A stretch of 64,000 nucleotides of DNA from Ignavibacteriota bacterium (GCA_016218045.1 JACRFB010000015.1:1-64000), one strand, 5' to 3'. Shown: positions 1 to 8,641, counted from the first letter of the stretch. The notes: generated from the sequence alone by a model not told the origin. A program made the numbers and translations.

Positions 1-2
1 CT

Positions 3-74
3 GCGCGCGCCGCCGTTCTGCCGAACGTCTCACCCGAGCCCGCCCTGCGCCGCCCCAGCCAGTCCGAGTTATGA
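3..74 (+). CDS. Possible C-terminal end of a gene entering from the left edge
   Basis: Frame 3 is open from the window edge to a TGA at 72-74 and reads as a plausible protein tail ending in SQSEL. The other two forward frames are also open over most of this short stretch, so composition cannot decide. No function can be given. Confidence 0.25.
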   Translation, partial: ARAAVLPNVSPEPALRRPSQSEL

Positions 75-128
75 GTGAAAAAGAAATAACAGAAAAAACT
101 CTCGTGCTCTTGTGTGTTAACATAAAAG

Positions 129-226
129 CGGGAGAGCGGGAGAGCGGGAGAGCGGGACAGCGGGAGAGCGGGACAGCGGGAGAGCGGGACAGCGGGAGAG
201 CAGGACAGCGGGAGAGCAGGACAGCG
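129..226. repeat. Octanucleotide tandem repeat (GGGAGAGC/GGGACAGC), array 1
   Basis: About twelve 8-bp units, mostly GGGAGAGC or GGGACAGC with two degenerate CAGGACAGC-type junctions. The same unit returns at 3617-3729, so the two arrays flank the paralogous gene pair 748-3606. A forward ORF (71-310) through the array only translates the repeat (AGERESGRAGQRES type) and is not considered a gene. Confidence 0.9.
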
Positions 227-249
227 TTCATCCTGGTTACCCCTTCACC

Positions 250-308
250 TCTTTACCCCTTTACGCCTTTACCCCTTTACGCCTTTATGCCTTTACCTCT
301 TTACGCCT
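250..308. repeat. Octanucleotide tandem repeat (CCTTTACC/CCTTTACG)
   Basis: About seven units of the form CCTTTAC plus C or G run up to and into the 3' end of the minus-strand gene at 301-561. The TAA stop of that gene is formed by a TTAC of the last unit. The rest of 1-300 holds array 1 and no gene that I can support. Confidence 0.85.
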
Positions 309-561
309 GAAGACTGAGGTCCACGAGCTTCGACTCCACGCCCGGAATCACTGCAACTTTGCGGGCGAGTTCCTCCTTCTGTTCGTCGCTGCCGTGTAGT
401 TCAAGAATCAGCAGTCCCTCGTCGGAACAGTTGTCGAGTACGCCGTCGTGAATGCCCAGGCGTGTCTTGATGATACAGCCCCAGGCGGTAAGAACTTTCT
501 GCACATTGACCGCGGCTTCACCACGTTTTCCGATGAGGATGAGGAGAATGGATTTTTTCAT
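301..561 (-). CDS. Small ACT-like protein of the TM1266 (iron-only hydrogenase system regulator-like) type
   Basis: The 86-residue protein begins MKKSILLILIGKRGEAAVNVQKVL and contains GCIIKTRLGIHD and VIPGVESKLVDLSL. This matches the length and pattern of the small ferredoxin-like/ACT-like TM1266 family: a first beta strand, then WGxIIxxRxGI, then a C-terminal xxPGVxxK strand. In some bacteria members sit beside [FeFe]-hydrogenase maturation genes, but no hydrogenase gene is visible here, so a regulatory role is only inferred. The start is supported by GGGAG seven bases upstream of the ATG. The stop codon lies inside a CCTTTAC repeat array, so the 3' end may be subject to repeat-length change. 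The gene stands alone and divergent from its right-hand neighbour. Confidence 0.7.
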   Translation of the reverse strand: MKKSILLILIGKRGEAAVNVQKVLTAWGCIIKTRLGIHDGVLDNCSDEGLLILELHGSDEQKEELARKVAVIPGVESKLVDLSLQA

Positions 562-616
562 GAGGTGCTCCCGATTGAGGTGCGGAACATTTATTGGTGC
601 AGAAAAATACGAAAAA

Positions 617-664
617 GTCCCTACTCCCTACTCCCCACTCCCTACTCCCTACTCCCCACTCCAC
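617..664. repeat. Heptanucleotide tandem repeat (CCCTACT/CCCCACT)
   Basis: About seven 7-bp units, CCCTACT alternating with CCCCACT, lie in the gap between the divergent genes at 301-561 and 748-2103. The same heptamers reappear in the longer array at 3917-4047. Confidence 0.85.
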
Positions 665-665
665 C

Positions 666-694
666 TTGTCTCACGCCATAAAATGCAGTAAGTT
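666..694 (+). promoter_or_regulatory. Candidate promoter for the gene at 748
   Basis: TTGTCT (666-671), a 17-bp spacer, then TAAGTT (689-694). The predicted transcript would start near 701, about 47 bases before the ATG. The heptamer array ends immediately upstream of the -35 box. Confidence 0.4.
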
Positions 695-747
695 ATTTCA
701 GACCTGTTAGTGCGATACGATGTAATACGGTGGATAAACACGGGGGT

Positions 748-2103
748 ATGATGCGAACTGTGCGTGTATTCCTGCTTATCGGAGCGGCCGTTGTTTTATG
801 CGGAGTCGAGAGCGTGGGGCAGCGGGTGGCGGTGCCGCTCGATTCTGCCGGACGTGTCCTACGCCTGTCCGGCGAGACGGTCGACCGGCTCGACCTGCTG
901 CCGGAGTATCGCGGCCTCTCCGAGCTGCGTCTGTTCCGGAATCCCGATTCCACATACTCACTCGACATCGAATACACACAGGACGGACGCACAGCGCGGC
1001 TGTCCATCCCCATGAGCACAGCCGATGGCGACGCCTGGCGTTTGCGGACGGCACAGCTCCTGACGCGCAAACCCGCGGCACTCGCCTTCGATCAGGAGGG
1101 CCGCACGCGATTTCTCGTGGGCATGGCCGGACTCTCGATCGGTCTCTATTCCTGGTCGCTGCCCGTGATCCTCGACGCGGATGGCGGCGGCGCCGTGGGT
1201 GTCGGACTCGCCATGGGAGCCGGAAGTTATTTCTTTGCCTCCGCCGTCACGGCGAACCGTTCGCTCACCGACGGGATGGCCACACTCGCGCTGCAGGGTG
1301 GGTACCGCGGCAGTGTCGACGGACTTCTATTCGCCTCTCTCATCGATCCCGACATGGATGTGCAGGGTGTTGTTGCGTTGGCGACCGGCGCGAGCGTGGC
1401 GGAAATGTACGCGGGATATGTGATCGCGCGTGACAACGCGTTTACGCGCGGACGGGCGGCCACCATTGCCACGTACGGCAATTTCGGCCTGGGCATCGGA
1501 CTCGGCGCCGGCATAGTTGCGGAGAGTGATCCGTTCGACGATGCCGGCGGCGCTGCATGGCTGCTCGGCGGCAGTGCCATCGGCTACGGTCTCGGCGCGT
1601 ACCTGAGCGCCGAATCGAACTACTCGACAGGTGATGTGGATGTTGTCACAACCACGGGGCTGCTCGGTGCGGCAGTGCCCGCCTGTGTCCTCGTTGCGAC
1701 ACGTTCGGAGGACGAGCGTGTGTTCGCGGGCGCGATGTCGCTCGGGTCGATGGTCGGACTCGGTCTCGCACACACGTATCTGCGCGACCGCGACTACTCT
1801 GCGAGCCAGGGCTATTACGTGTACGGCGGCACACTCGCGGGCGGACTCATCGGCGCGGGCCTGGGATTTCTCCTCGCACCGGACGACACGCCGGAACCCG
1901 TCATCGCCGTTGCCACGCTGCTCGGATCTGCGTCGGGCTTCGCCACCATGCTGCTGTCGTTCGACGACGAGGCCAAGGCGGCAGCGCGCTCGTTTTCGTT
2001 GCGCGTCAATTTTGCGCCCGAGGTGCTGGCGCTCACACTGGCCGACTCGCCGGCCACACGCCGCCAGACGCTGCCATTTCTCTCTATCCACGCGACCTTC
2101 TGA
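748..2103 (+). CDS. Exported protein of unknown function, first of a tandem paralogous pair
   Basis: I do not recognise this ~450-residue protein. It starts with a signal peptide (MMRTVRVFLLIGAAVVLCGV, probable cleavage after GQ). A soluble N-terminal stretch of ~100 residues contains an LRLFRNPDSTY motif. The remainder consists of many Gly/Ala-rich hydrophobic segments with recurring GxGxG patterns (LSIGLYSW, GNFGLGIGLGAG, GTLAGGLIGAGLGF), suggesting a polytopic or glycine-zipper-like membrane domain. ATG at 748 or 751 is preferred over an upstream GTG at 730, because GGGGG precedes it and the signal peptide then starts cleanly. The next gene (2197) is a clear paralogue: both share the order xLFP/LLPxxxGxxExRLF, DREGRT/DQEGRT, then VTEGMAALAFQGG or LTDGMATLALQGG. 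The pair is probably co-transcribed. Confidence 0.75.
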   Translation: MMRTVRVFLLIGAAVVLCGVESVGQRVAVPLDSAGRVLRLSGETVDRLDLLPEYRGLSELRLFRNPDSTYSLDIEYTQDGRTARLSIPMSTADGDAWRLRTAQLLTRKPAALAFDQEGRTRFLVGMAGLSIGLYSWSLPVILDADGGGAVGVGLAMGAGSYFFASAVTANRSLTDGMATLALQGGYRGSVDGLLFASLIDPDMDVQGVVALATGASVAEMYAGYVIARDNAFTRGRAATIATYGNFGLGIGLGAGIVAESDPFDDAGGAAWLLGGSAIGYGLGAYLSAESNYSTGDVDVVTTTGLLGAAVPACVLVATRSEDERVFAGAMSLGSMVGLGLAHTYLRDRDYSASQGYYVYGGTLAGGLIGAGLGFLLAPDDTPEPVIAVATLLGSASGFATMLLSFDDEAKAAARSFSLRVNFAPEVLALTLADSPATRRQTLPFLSIHATF

Positions 2104-2196
2104 GGTGTGAGCATGTGTGCGAAGAAAAAGATCGACGCGTCGCGAATGTGGAATACCATGACCGCACATCCAACAAACAAAGCAGGGAAGGGACGT

Positions 2197-3606
2197 ATGG
2201 ATTCGGGCACTGAGAGTTCGCGGCATCGATGGCGGCAATTCCGCCGCGACGCGATGCGTGGAGCCGTGTGCTGTGTGCTGCTTCTATTCGGAACCGCGTG
2301 TTCAGCACGCGCGCAGGATCTGCTCATCCCTGTTGATGCGGAGGCGCGGCTCGATCATCTGAGCGCCGAATTGGAGCGGCGCATCCATCTTTTCCCCGAT
2401 GTCAGCGGTTTCCTCGAGGCGCGCCTGTTCGAAAGGGCCGATTCCACCTATGTGCTGGTCATCGATCACGGCACCGATACAGCGCCGTTGCGCAGCGAAC
2501 GTGTGATGACACGCGAACAGATGCAGGATCTGCGGCGCGAGGTCACCAACCGCGCGCATCTGTACATGCCCGAGATGGTTGTGGACCGCGAGGGCCGCAC
2601 CGCCTTCATCGCCACATGCGCCGGACTTGGCGGCACTTTCTGGGGACAGCTCATTGCCGATGGATTCGAGATACGCGGTGAACGGCAGCGCATCGGCACA
2701 TCCCTGCTCACAGCGGGAATGAGCTTTGTTGTTCCCTATGCGCTGACACACAGCCATCGGGTCACGGAGGGCATGGCCGCACTGGCGTTTCAAGGTGGTC
2801 TTCGCGGACTCGTGGACGGTGTATTCCTCGTGAATATTCTGGACCTGCGGGACGATACCTACGCGTTTATTCCCCTCGCATTGAGTCTGGGCGAACTTTC
2901 CGCGGGTTACATGATCGCCGATGCCTACAACCTCGACGCGGGCCGCGCGAGCAGCATAGCGATAGGCGGCAATCTGGGTTTCGGCATCGGCAGTTCGGCC
3001 GCCGTCATGGTGGCGGGTGGGGACGCATTCAACGGCGATGGAGTGCCCGGAAAAGTTGCGGCGCTAGCAGGATCGGCAGTCGGCTATGCAACCGCCGCGC
3101 ACATAACCAGCACCTCGCACTACACCACGGGCGACGCCAATGTGCTTGCGACGTTTGCGGTGATGGGTGCGGCTGTGCCCAGCACGGCCCTTGTCCTGGC
3201 CGAAGACGAAAAGCTAAGCCACTACGGCACCGCGTGGGTCATAGGCGGAATCGCGGGCATGGTGTACGCACATTCCTACCTCGAGCGGCGCGATTTCCTC
3301 ACGTCGGAGGCAACCTTCGTGCAGCTCGGAACAGGTGTCGGAGCACTCGTCGGTTTAGGGGTTGGTGCAATTGCAGAAGAGGCACAGGATCGCAGCGAAG
3401 GCCGCATTCTCATGGCCTGCACAATGGGCGGTGCCTTGGCCGGATTTGTCCTCACGCTGAGCGCGTACGACCGCGACGCGCGCGCACATGCGCAGGAAGA
3501 GCGCAGCCGTACATCCATCGATATCTCGATCAATCCCGCCGCTTTGTTTGTTACCTCACGCACCATCAGGCCGCTGCCGTTTCTGAGTGTGTTCGGGCGC
3601 TTCTAG
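2197..3606 (+). CDS. Exported protein of unknown function, second of the tandem paralogous pair
   Basis: This ~469-residue paralogue of the preceding gene has the same architecture: signal peptide (MRGAVCCVLLLFGTACSARAQ), a ~100-residue soluble region with EARLFERADSTYVL and DREGRTAF, then a long Gly/Ala-rich hydrophobic part (GGLRGLVDGVFL, GNLGFGIGSS, GTGVGALVGLGVGA). An upstream start at 2107 is possible, but ATG 2197 has the good ribosome site AGGGAAGGG and gives a basic n-region (RHRWRQFRRD) before the hydrophobic core. Spacing to gene 1 is 93 bases. The protein ends in LPFLSVFGRF, where gene 1 has LPFLSIHATF; ending in an aromatic residue is compatible with an outer-membrane beta-barrel, but this is only a possibility. 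The function is unknown. Confidence 0.75.
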   Translation: MDSGTESSRHRWRQFRRDAMRGAVCCVLLLFGTACSARAQDLLIPVDAEARLDHLSAELERRIHLFPDVSGFLEARLFERADSTYVLVIDHGTDTAPLRSERVMTREQMQDLRREVTNRAHLYMPEMVVDREGRTAFIATCAGLGGTFWGQLIADGFEIRGERQRIGTSLLTAGMSFVVPYALTHSHRVTEGMAALAFQGGLRGLVDGVFLVNILDLRDDTYAFIPLALSLGELSAGYMIADAYNLDAGRASSIAIGGNLGFGIGSSAAVMVAGGDAFNGDGVPGKVAALAGSAVGYATAAHITSTSHYTTGDANVLATFAVMGAAVPSTALVLAEDEKLSHYGTAWVIGGIAGMVYAHSYLERRDFLTSEATFVQLGTGVGALVGLGVGAIAEEAQDRSEGRILMACTMGGALAGFVLTLSAYDRDARAHAQEERSRTSIDISINPAALFVTSRTIRPLPFLSVFGRF

Positions 3607-3616
3607 CGAGCGCGAC

Positions 3617-3729
3617 GGGACAGCGGGAGAGCGGGACAGCGGGAGAGTGGGACAGCGAGAGAGCGGGACAACGGGAGAGCGGGACAGCGGGAGAGTGGGA
3701 CAGCGGGAGAGTGGGACAGCGGGAGAGGG
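3617..3729. repeat. Octanucleotide tandem repeat (GGGACAGC/GGGAGAGC), array 2
   Basis: About fourteen 8-bp units start just after the stop codon of the gene ending at 3606. The repeat unit is the same as in array 1 (129-226) with a few point differences (GGGAGAGT, GGGACAAC, GAGAGAGC). Between this array and the next (3730-3916) there is no convincing gene; a TACTTT at 3831-3836 could be a -10 box but has no good -35 partner. Confidence 0.9.
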
Positions 3730-3916
3730 TGACGGATCTTATATGTTCTGTGCGGTGTATCGTCGCGCGTGAGTTGGAAAGCTTCACCTGCGAGTTGGTG
3801 AGGACGTATGTGTTACAGGAAACGAATTGGTACTTTACGTCTTCAGTAGTCCCCAGTGCCGTCGCACTTTCCGCCAGAGGCGGACTCAGTGAGACACCAC
3901 GTCGCGTAACCGCCTT

Positions 3917-4047
3917 CGTCCCTCGTCCCTACTCCCCAGTCCCTCGTCCCCAGTCCCCAGTCCCCAGTCCCCAGTCCCCCGTCCCCAGTCCCCCGTCCCC
4001 AGTCCCCCGTCCCCACTCCCCACTCCCAACTCCCAACTCCCTACTCC
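3917..4047. repeat. Heptanucleotide tandem repeat (CCCCAGT and variants) abutting a start codon
   Basis: About eighteen 7-bp units: CCCTCGT, CCCCAGT, CCCCCGT, CCCCACT, CCCAACT and CCCTACT. The array ends five bases before the ATG of the GH31 gene at 4052 and so replaces the region where a Shine-Dalgarno sequence would be. The form and the CCCCAGT unit resemble the heptanucleotide STRR repeats known from heterocystous cyanobacteria. Confidence 0.9.
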
Positions 4048-4051
4048 ACAA

Positions 4052-6430
4052 ATGCTCCGCATCCCACTCCTCCTCCTCGTACTCGCGGCGTACACCTCGG
4101 CGCAGGAACTCGTGCAGCCCGGACGAATCGTGTCGGCGAAACAGAACGGCAATACCGTCGAGCTTCGCTGTGACAACGCGCGCGCCACGCTGACGTGGTA
4201 TTCCGACGAGATTGTGCGTGTGCGCTTCGCGCGCGACGCCTTCGACGCCGAACGTTCATCCGCGGTGGTGCTGACATCCGGCCGGGCCATCAGCCCGCAT
4301 GTCGAAGAAACGGATACATCGATCCGATATTCCACCGCGGCGATCACCGTGGAGATAACGCGCGGCACGTCACGCCTCCGCCTGCTCACGCCCGACGGCC
4401 GTGTGCTCACCGAGGACAACGCGGGCTTCGGCGTGACCTGGCAGGGGAGCGACGTCACCAGTCATCGGACCCTGTTCCGCGACGAACATTTCCTGGGGAT
4501 GGGCGAGAAGACCGGTCCGCTGGACAGGCGCGGCCGCCGTTTCGTGAATTGGAATACCGACTTCCCCGCATACGGCATCGAGCAGGATCCGCTGTACGTG
4601 AGCATCCCGTTTTTCATCGGCGTGCACGATTCGCTCGCCTACGGAATCTTTTTCGACAACACACGGAAAACCGTCTTCGACTTCGGCGCGTCGAGCGACG
4701 GACGCTTCATGAGTTTCTCCGCGCCCGCGGGCGATCTCGATTATTACGTCTGTGCGGGTCCGACCGTTGCCGACGTGATCCGGCAATACACCACGCTGAC
4801 CGGCCGCGCGCCCATGCCGCCGCGCTGGGCACTCGGATATCAGCAGTGCCGGTGGAGTTATTATCCGGAGTCCGAAGTCCTGAATCTCGCCCGCACCTTC
4901 CGCGAGAAAGACATTCCCTGCGACGTGATCACGCTCGATATCCATTACATGGACGCCTACAAAATTTTCACGTGGCATCCCGATCGTTTCCCTGATCCCA
5001 AACGTCTGGCTGATTCGCTGCACGCACTGGGTTTTCGTCTCGTCACCATCGTGGATCCGGGCATCAAGATCGAAAAGGGATATCCCGCGTACGAGGAGGG
5101 TCTGCGCGATGGTCACTTTGTGACGTATCCCGACGGCACACTCTACATCGGCGAGGTGTGGCCCGGCCGCTGCCACTTCCCGGATTTTACGAATGAAAAG
5201 ACGCGGCTCTGGTGGGGCCGCTCCATGCGCGCGCTGACCGACGCGGGAGTGGACGGTTTCTGGAACGACATGAACGAACCCGCGGCCTGGGGACAGAACA
5301 TACCCGACGTTGTGCGTTTCGGGTTCAACGGTCTGCCGGCCTCGATGCGCGAGGCGCACAACGTGTACGGCCTCGGCATGGCGCGCGCCTCGTACGAAGG
5401 CGCGCTGAAGCTCCGTCCCAACATCCGACCCTATACCCTGACACGCGCGGCATACGCGGGCGTGCAGCGCTATTCCGCGGTGTGGACGGGCGACAATCTC
5501 GCATCGGACGAACATCTCATGCTGTCGTCGCGCATGGTGCAGGGGCTCGGACTCTCCGGTGTGCCCTTCACCGGATCCGATGTCGGCGGCTTTATCGGCG
5601 ATCCTTCGCCCGATCTCATGACACGCTGGATGAACCTCGGCGTATTCACGCCCTTCTTCCGTGCGCATAAACATTACGGTGGCAAGTCGGCCGAACCCTG
5701 GGCCTTCGGCCGCGATGCCGAGAACACGATGCGCTTGCTGATCCGCCTGCGCTATCGCCTGTTGCCCTACATCGAAGCGGCCTTCCGCACGCATGAACGG
5801 ACGGGTCTGCCCGTGGCGCGTTCCCTCGCCATCGAATGGTCGCACGATCCCATGGTGTACGACTGGCGTTTCCACAGCGAGTACCTGTTCGGCGACCATC
5901 TGCTCGTCGCGCCCGTGCCCTCGACCGACCGCCGCGCGGATGTGTATCTGCCCGCCGGCATCTGGTACAGATTCGGATCGGACAGTCTTTTTCTCGGAGG
6001 AAGCATCCACACCGTCACGGCGCCCATCGCCGACCTGCCCGTGTTTGTGCGCGCCGGCGCCATCATACCGATGCGCCCGGTCGGGCGGAGCACGAGCGAT
6101 AGTATCGGCGATACACTCGAGCTGCACGTGTGGGAGGGCGGTGCCATCACCGCGATGGTCTATCGCGAGGACGACGGCATCAGCGTGGCCGCGCCCTCGG
6201 CATCGACACTTGTCGAACACAATCCCGCGTCCCGCTCGCTGAGCTGGGGAAATACCGAGGGACGGGGCAGTTTCCGCGCGCGCGTCGTGCGCCTCGTGCA
6301 GCACGGATCGAACAAGGAAGGATCCGCGTCGGTGAACGGCGTTTCGGTTCCGTGGACCGTATCCACGCCGAAGCAACGCTCGCTGACCGTGCCCTTTACG
6401 CCGCAGACGACCATCACGTGGCGGGATTGA
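4052..6430 (+). CDS. Secreted glycoside hydrolase family 31 (alpha-glucosidase-like)
   Basis: The 792-residue protein begins with a short signal peptide (MLRIPLLLLVLAAYTSAQ), so it probably acts on alpha-linked gluco-oligosaccharides in the periplasm or outside the cell. An N-terminal beta-sandwich is followed by the GH31 barrel with WNDMNEP, whose Asp406 is the family nucleophile, and WTGDN, whose Asp481 is the family acid/base. GSDVGGF follows at ~508, then C-terminal beta domains. The length is typical of bacterial GH31 enzymes. Exact substrate (alpha-1,4-glucan, xyloside, sulfoquinovoside) cannot be read from the sequence. No Shine-Dalgarno sequence precedes the ATG, because a CCCCAGT-type repeat array runs up to it. 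The prolyl oligopeptidase gene follows 71 bases downstream on the same strand. Confidence 0.92.
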   Translation: MLRIPLLLLVLAAYTSAQELVQPGRIVSAKQNGNTVELRCDNARATLTWYSDEIVRVRFARDAFDAERSSAVVLTSGRAISPHVEETDTSIRYSTAAITVEITRGTSRLRLLTPDGRVLTEDNAGFGVTWQGSDVTSHRTLFRDEHFLGMGEKTGPLDRRGRRFVNWNTDFPAYGIEQDPLYVSIPFFIGVHDSLAYGIFFDNTRKTVFDFGASSDGRFMSFSAPAGDLDYYVCAGPTVADVIRQYTTLTGRAPMPPRWALGYQQCRWSYYPESEVLNLARTFREKDIPCDVITLDIHYMDAYKIFTWHPDRFPDPKRLADSLHALGFRLVTIVDPGIKIEKGYPAYEEGLRDGHFVTYPDGTLYIGEVWPGRCHFPDFTNEKTRLWWGRSMRALTDAGVDGFWNDMNEPAAWGQNIPDVVRFGFNGLPASMREAHNVYGLGMARASYEGALKLRPNIRPYTLTRAAYAGVQRYSAVWTGDNLASDEHLMLSSRMVQGLGLSGVPFTGSDVGGFIGDPSPDLMTRWMNLGVFTPFFRAHKHYGGKSAEPWAFGRDAENTMRLLIRLRYRLLPYIEAAFRTHERTGLPVARSLAIEWSHDPMVYDWRFHSEYLFGDHLLVAPVPSTDRRADVYLPAGIWYRFGSDSLFLGGSIHTVTAPIADLPVFVRAGAIIPMRPVGRSTSDSIGDTLELHVWEGGAITAMVYREDDGISVAAPSASTLVEHNPASRSLSWGNTEGRGSFRARVVRLVQHGSNKEGSASVNGVSVPWTVSTPKQRSLTVPFTPQTTITWRD

Positions 6431-6501
6431 CGCGCCTCCTCCCCGTATCTTTCCACCCCCGTTCCACGTACACAGACGATTCTCAACTCTGGAGCACCCA
6501 T

Positions 6502-8625
6502 ATGTGCCGTATCCCAAGCGCCGCCCTTTTTCTCACACTCCTGATGCTGCTCGCACGTCCGCTCACCGCGCAGAAGCTCACGTATCCGCACACACCGAAA
6601 GTGGATCATGTGGACGCCTATCACGGCGAGAAGGTCGCCGATCCATACCGATGGCTTGAAAGCATGGATTCAAGCGCCGTGGCTGATTGGGTGAAGGAGC
6701 AGAACGCGGTGACTTTCGAATATCTCGGAAAGATTCCGTTCCGCGAAAAATTGCGCTCGCGCCTCAGTGCCATCTGGAATTATCCACGCCAGAGCGCGCC
6801 GTGGCGCGCGGGAGAGTATTGGTTCATGAGCCGCAATACCGGTTTGCAGAATCAAAGTCTCGTGTACGTGCGCAAGGGCCTCGACGGCGCGGAACGTGTA
6901 TTCCTCGATCCGAACACACTGTCGAAGGACGGGACCGTGGCGCTCGGCGGGCTGTTCGACTCCCACGACGGCACATACATGGCCTACACGATATCTCGCA
7001 GCGGCTCCGACTGGCAGGAGATACACGTGCAGAACATCGCCACCGGAGAAAAACTTTCCGATCACATCACCGGCGTAAAATTTTCCGGCGCGAGCTGGCA
7101 CGGCAACGGCTTCTACTACAACCGCTACAGCGATCCGACGAAGGAGGACCTCTCGCTCTCGGCGGTGAACGAGCGGCAGAAAGTGTACTACCACAAGCTC
7201 GGCACGCCGCAGTCCGCCGATGTGCTGATCCATGAAGACTCGGAACATCCGCGCCGCACCTTCTCGGTGAGCAGCACCGACGACGAACGCTTCCTGATTC
7301 TTGCCGTCTCCGAACAGGGCAAGGACGGCAACGCCTTGTATGTGCGCGATCTCGCCAAAAAGGAGACTACGTGGCGGCCGATCGTCGAGACGTTCGACGA
7401 CGACTTCTGGGTGATCGATCACGAGAACGGTGTACTTCTCGTCAACACCAACAAGGGCGCGCCACGCCGCACGGTGGTGCGGATCGATCCCGCGCATCCC
7501 GAGGAAAAAAACTGGACCGTGCTGCTGCCGCAGAAAAATGACGTGCTCGCCTCGGCGGGGACGGTGGGCGGGCGATTGATCGCCGTCTATATGCACGACG
7601 CGCATCACGCGGTGTTCCAATACACACTCGACGGAAAACTCGAGCGCGAGATAACGCTGCCCACGCTGTGTACCGTGGGGGGCTTCGGCGGGAAAAAAGA
7701 GGACCAGTTTACCTTTTATTCCGTCACATCGTTCACCTTCCCGAACGCCGTGTACAAGTATGAGATCACAACGGGGAAGTCCACGCTGTACTGGCGTCCC
7801 GACATCGCCGCCGACCTCGAAACCTACGAGACCCGGCAGGTGTTTTACCGCAGCAAGGATGGAACGCGCGTACCGATGTTTCTGGTGCATAAGAAGGGCC
7901 TGAAGCTCGACGGCACGAATCCGACGCTGTTGTATGCGTATGGCGGATTTAATGCGAGTATGACACCTTCGTTCAGCGCCGCGCGCCTGGTGTGGCTCGA
8001 GAATGGCGGTGTGTACGCGATGGCCTGCCTTCGTGGCGGAGGCGAGTATGGCGAGGAGTGGCACAAGGCGGGCACGCGCCTGCGCAAACAGAACGTGTTC
8101 GACGATTTCATCGCGGCCGCCGAATATCTTGTGAAAGAGAAATACACATCGCCGTCCAAACTCGCCATGCAGGGCGGATCGAATGGCGGACTGCTTGTTG
8201 GCGCGGTGGCGAATCAGCGTCCGGACCTGTTTGCGGTGGCCCTTCCGGCAGTCGGTGTGATGGACATGCTGCGTTTTCACACCTTCACGATCGGCTGGGC
8301 GTGGGTGAGTGATTACGGATCGAGTGACGATCCCGCCGAGTATCGCGCGCTCAAGGCCTATTCACCCTTGCACAACATCCGCAGCGGCGTCGACTATCCC
8401 GCCACGCTTGTCACCACCGCCGACCACGACGACCGCGTGGTGCCCGCGCACTCCTTCAAGTACATCGCGACCCTTCAGGAAAAGTACACGGGTAACAAAC
8501 CTGTCCTTATCCGCATCGACACAAAGGCCGGACACGGCGGCGGCAAGCCGATGAGCAAAATCATTGAAGAAACCGCCGATGTCTATGCGTTTACGATGTA
8601 TCATCTGGGGATGAATGCCGAGTGA
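6502..8625 (+). CDS. Prolyl oligopeptidase (S9A family) with signal peptide
   Basis: This serine peptidase cleaves short peptides after proline. The 707-residue protein has a signal peptide (MCRIPSAALFLTLLMLLARPLTAQ), then the typical S9A start YPHTPKVDHVDAYHGEKVADPYRWLE, a seven-bladed beta-propeller region (~70-420) and an alpha/beta-hydrolase domain. The catalytic serine is in GGSNGG (Ser560), the acid lies in DHDDRVVP (~641-648) and the histidine in AGHGGG (His678), so the triad is intact. The start at 6502 is preferred over longer open frames because GGAG precedes it and a clean signal peptide follows. It is probably periplasmic and may process peptides made by the secreted C25 peptidases encoded downstream, which is an inference. 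Confidence 0.93.
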   Translation: MCRIPSAALFLTLLMLLARPLTAQKLTYPHTPKVDHVDAYHGEKVADPYRWLESMDSSAVADWVKEQNAVTFEYLGKIPFREKLRSRLSAIWNYPRQSAPWRAGEYWFMSRNTGLQNQSLVYVRKGLDGAERVFLDPNTLSKDGTVALGGLFDSHDGTYMAYTISRSGSDWQEIHVQNIATGEKLSDHITGVKFSGASWHGNGFYYNRYSDPTKEDLSLSAVNERQKVYYHKLGTPQSADVLIHEDSEHPRRTFSVSSTDDERFLILAVSEQGKDGNALYVRDLAKKETTWRPIVETFDDDFWVIDHENGVLLVNTNKGAPRRTVVRIDPAHPEEKNWTVLLPQKNDVLASAGTVGGRLIAVYMHDAHHAVFQYTLDGKLEREITLPTLCTVGGFGGKKEDQFTFYSVTSFTFPNAVYKYEITTGKSTLYWRPDIAADLETYETRQVFYRSKDGTRVPMFLVHKKGLKLDGTNPTLLYAYGGFNASMTPSFSAARLVWLENGGVYAMACLRGGGEYGEEWHKAGTRLRKQNVFDDFIAAAEYLVKEKYTSPSKLAMQGGSNGGLLVGAVANQRPDLFAVALPAVGVMDMLRFHTFTIGWAWVSDYGSSDDPAEYRALKAYSPLHNIRSGVDYPATLVTTADHDDRVVPAHSFKYIATLQEKYTGNKPVLIRIDTKAGHGGGKPMSKIIEETADVYAFTMYHLGMNAE

Positions 8626-8641
8626 CACAACGATTTGCTGT

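Noticed and set aside
71-310. 79-codon forward ORF
   Set aside because: It mostly translates the GGGAGAGC and CCTTTAC repeat arrays and has no independent support as a gene.
1327-2238. Minus-strand open frame of 303 codons
   Set aside because: It lies opposite the first paralogue, which has a signal peptide and a detectable paralogue; the antisense product has shadow-like composition.
4370-6517. Minus-strand open frame of 715 codons opposite the GH31 gene
   Set aside because: It is an antisense shadow of a high-GC gene with clear GH31 motifs; it has no domain and no ribosome site.
6670-8280. Minus-strand open frame of 536 codons
   Set aside because: It is antisense to the prolyl oligopeptidase, which has an intact catalytic triad.
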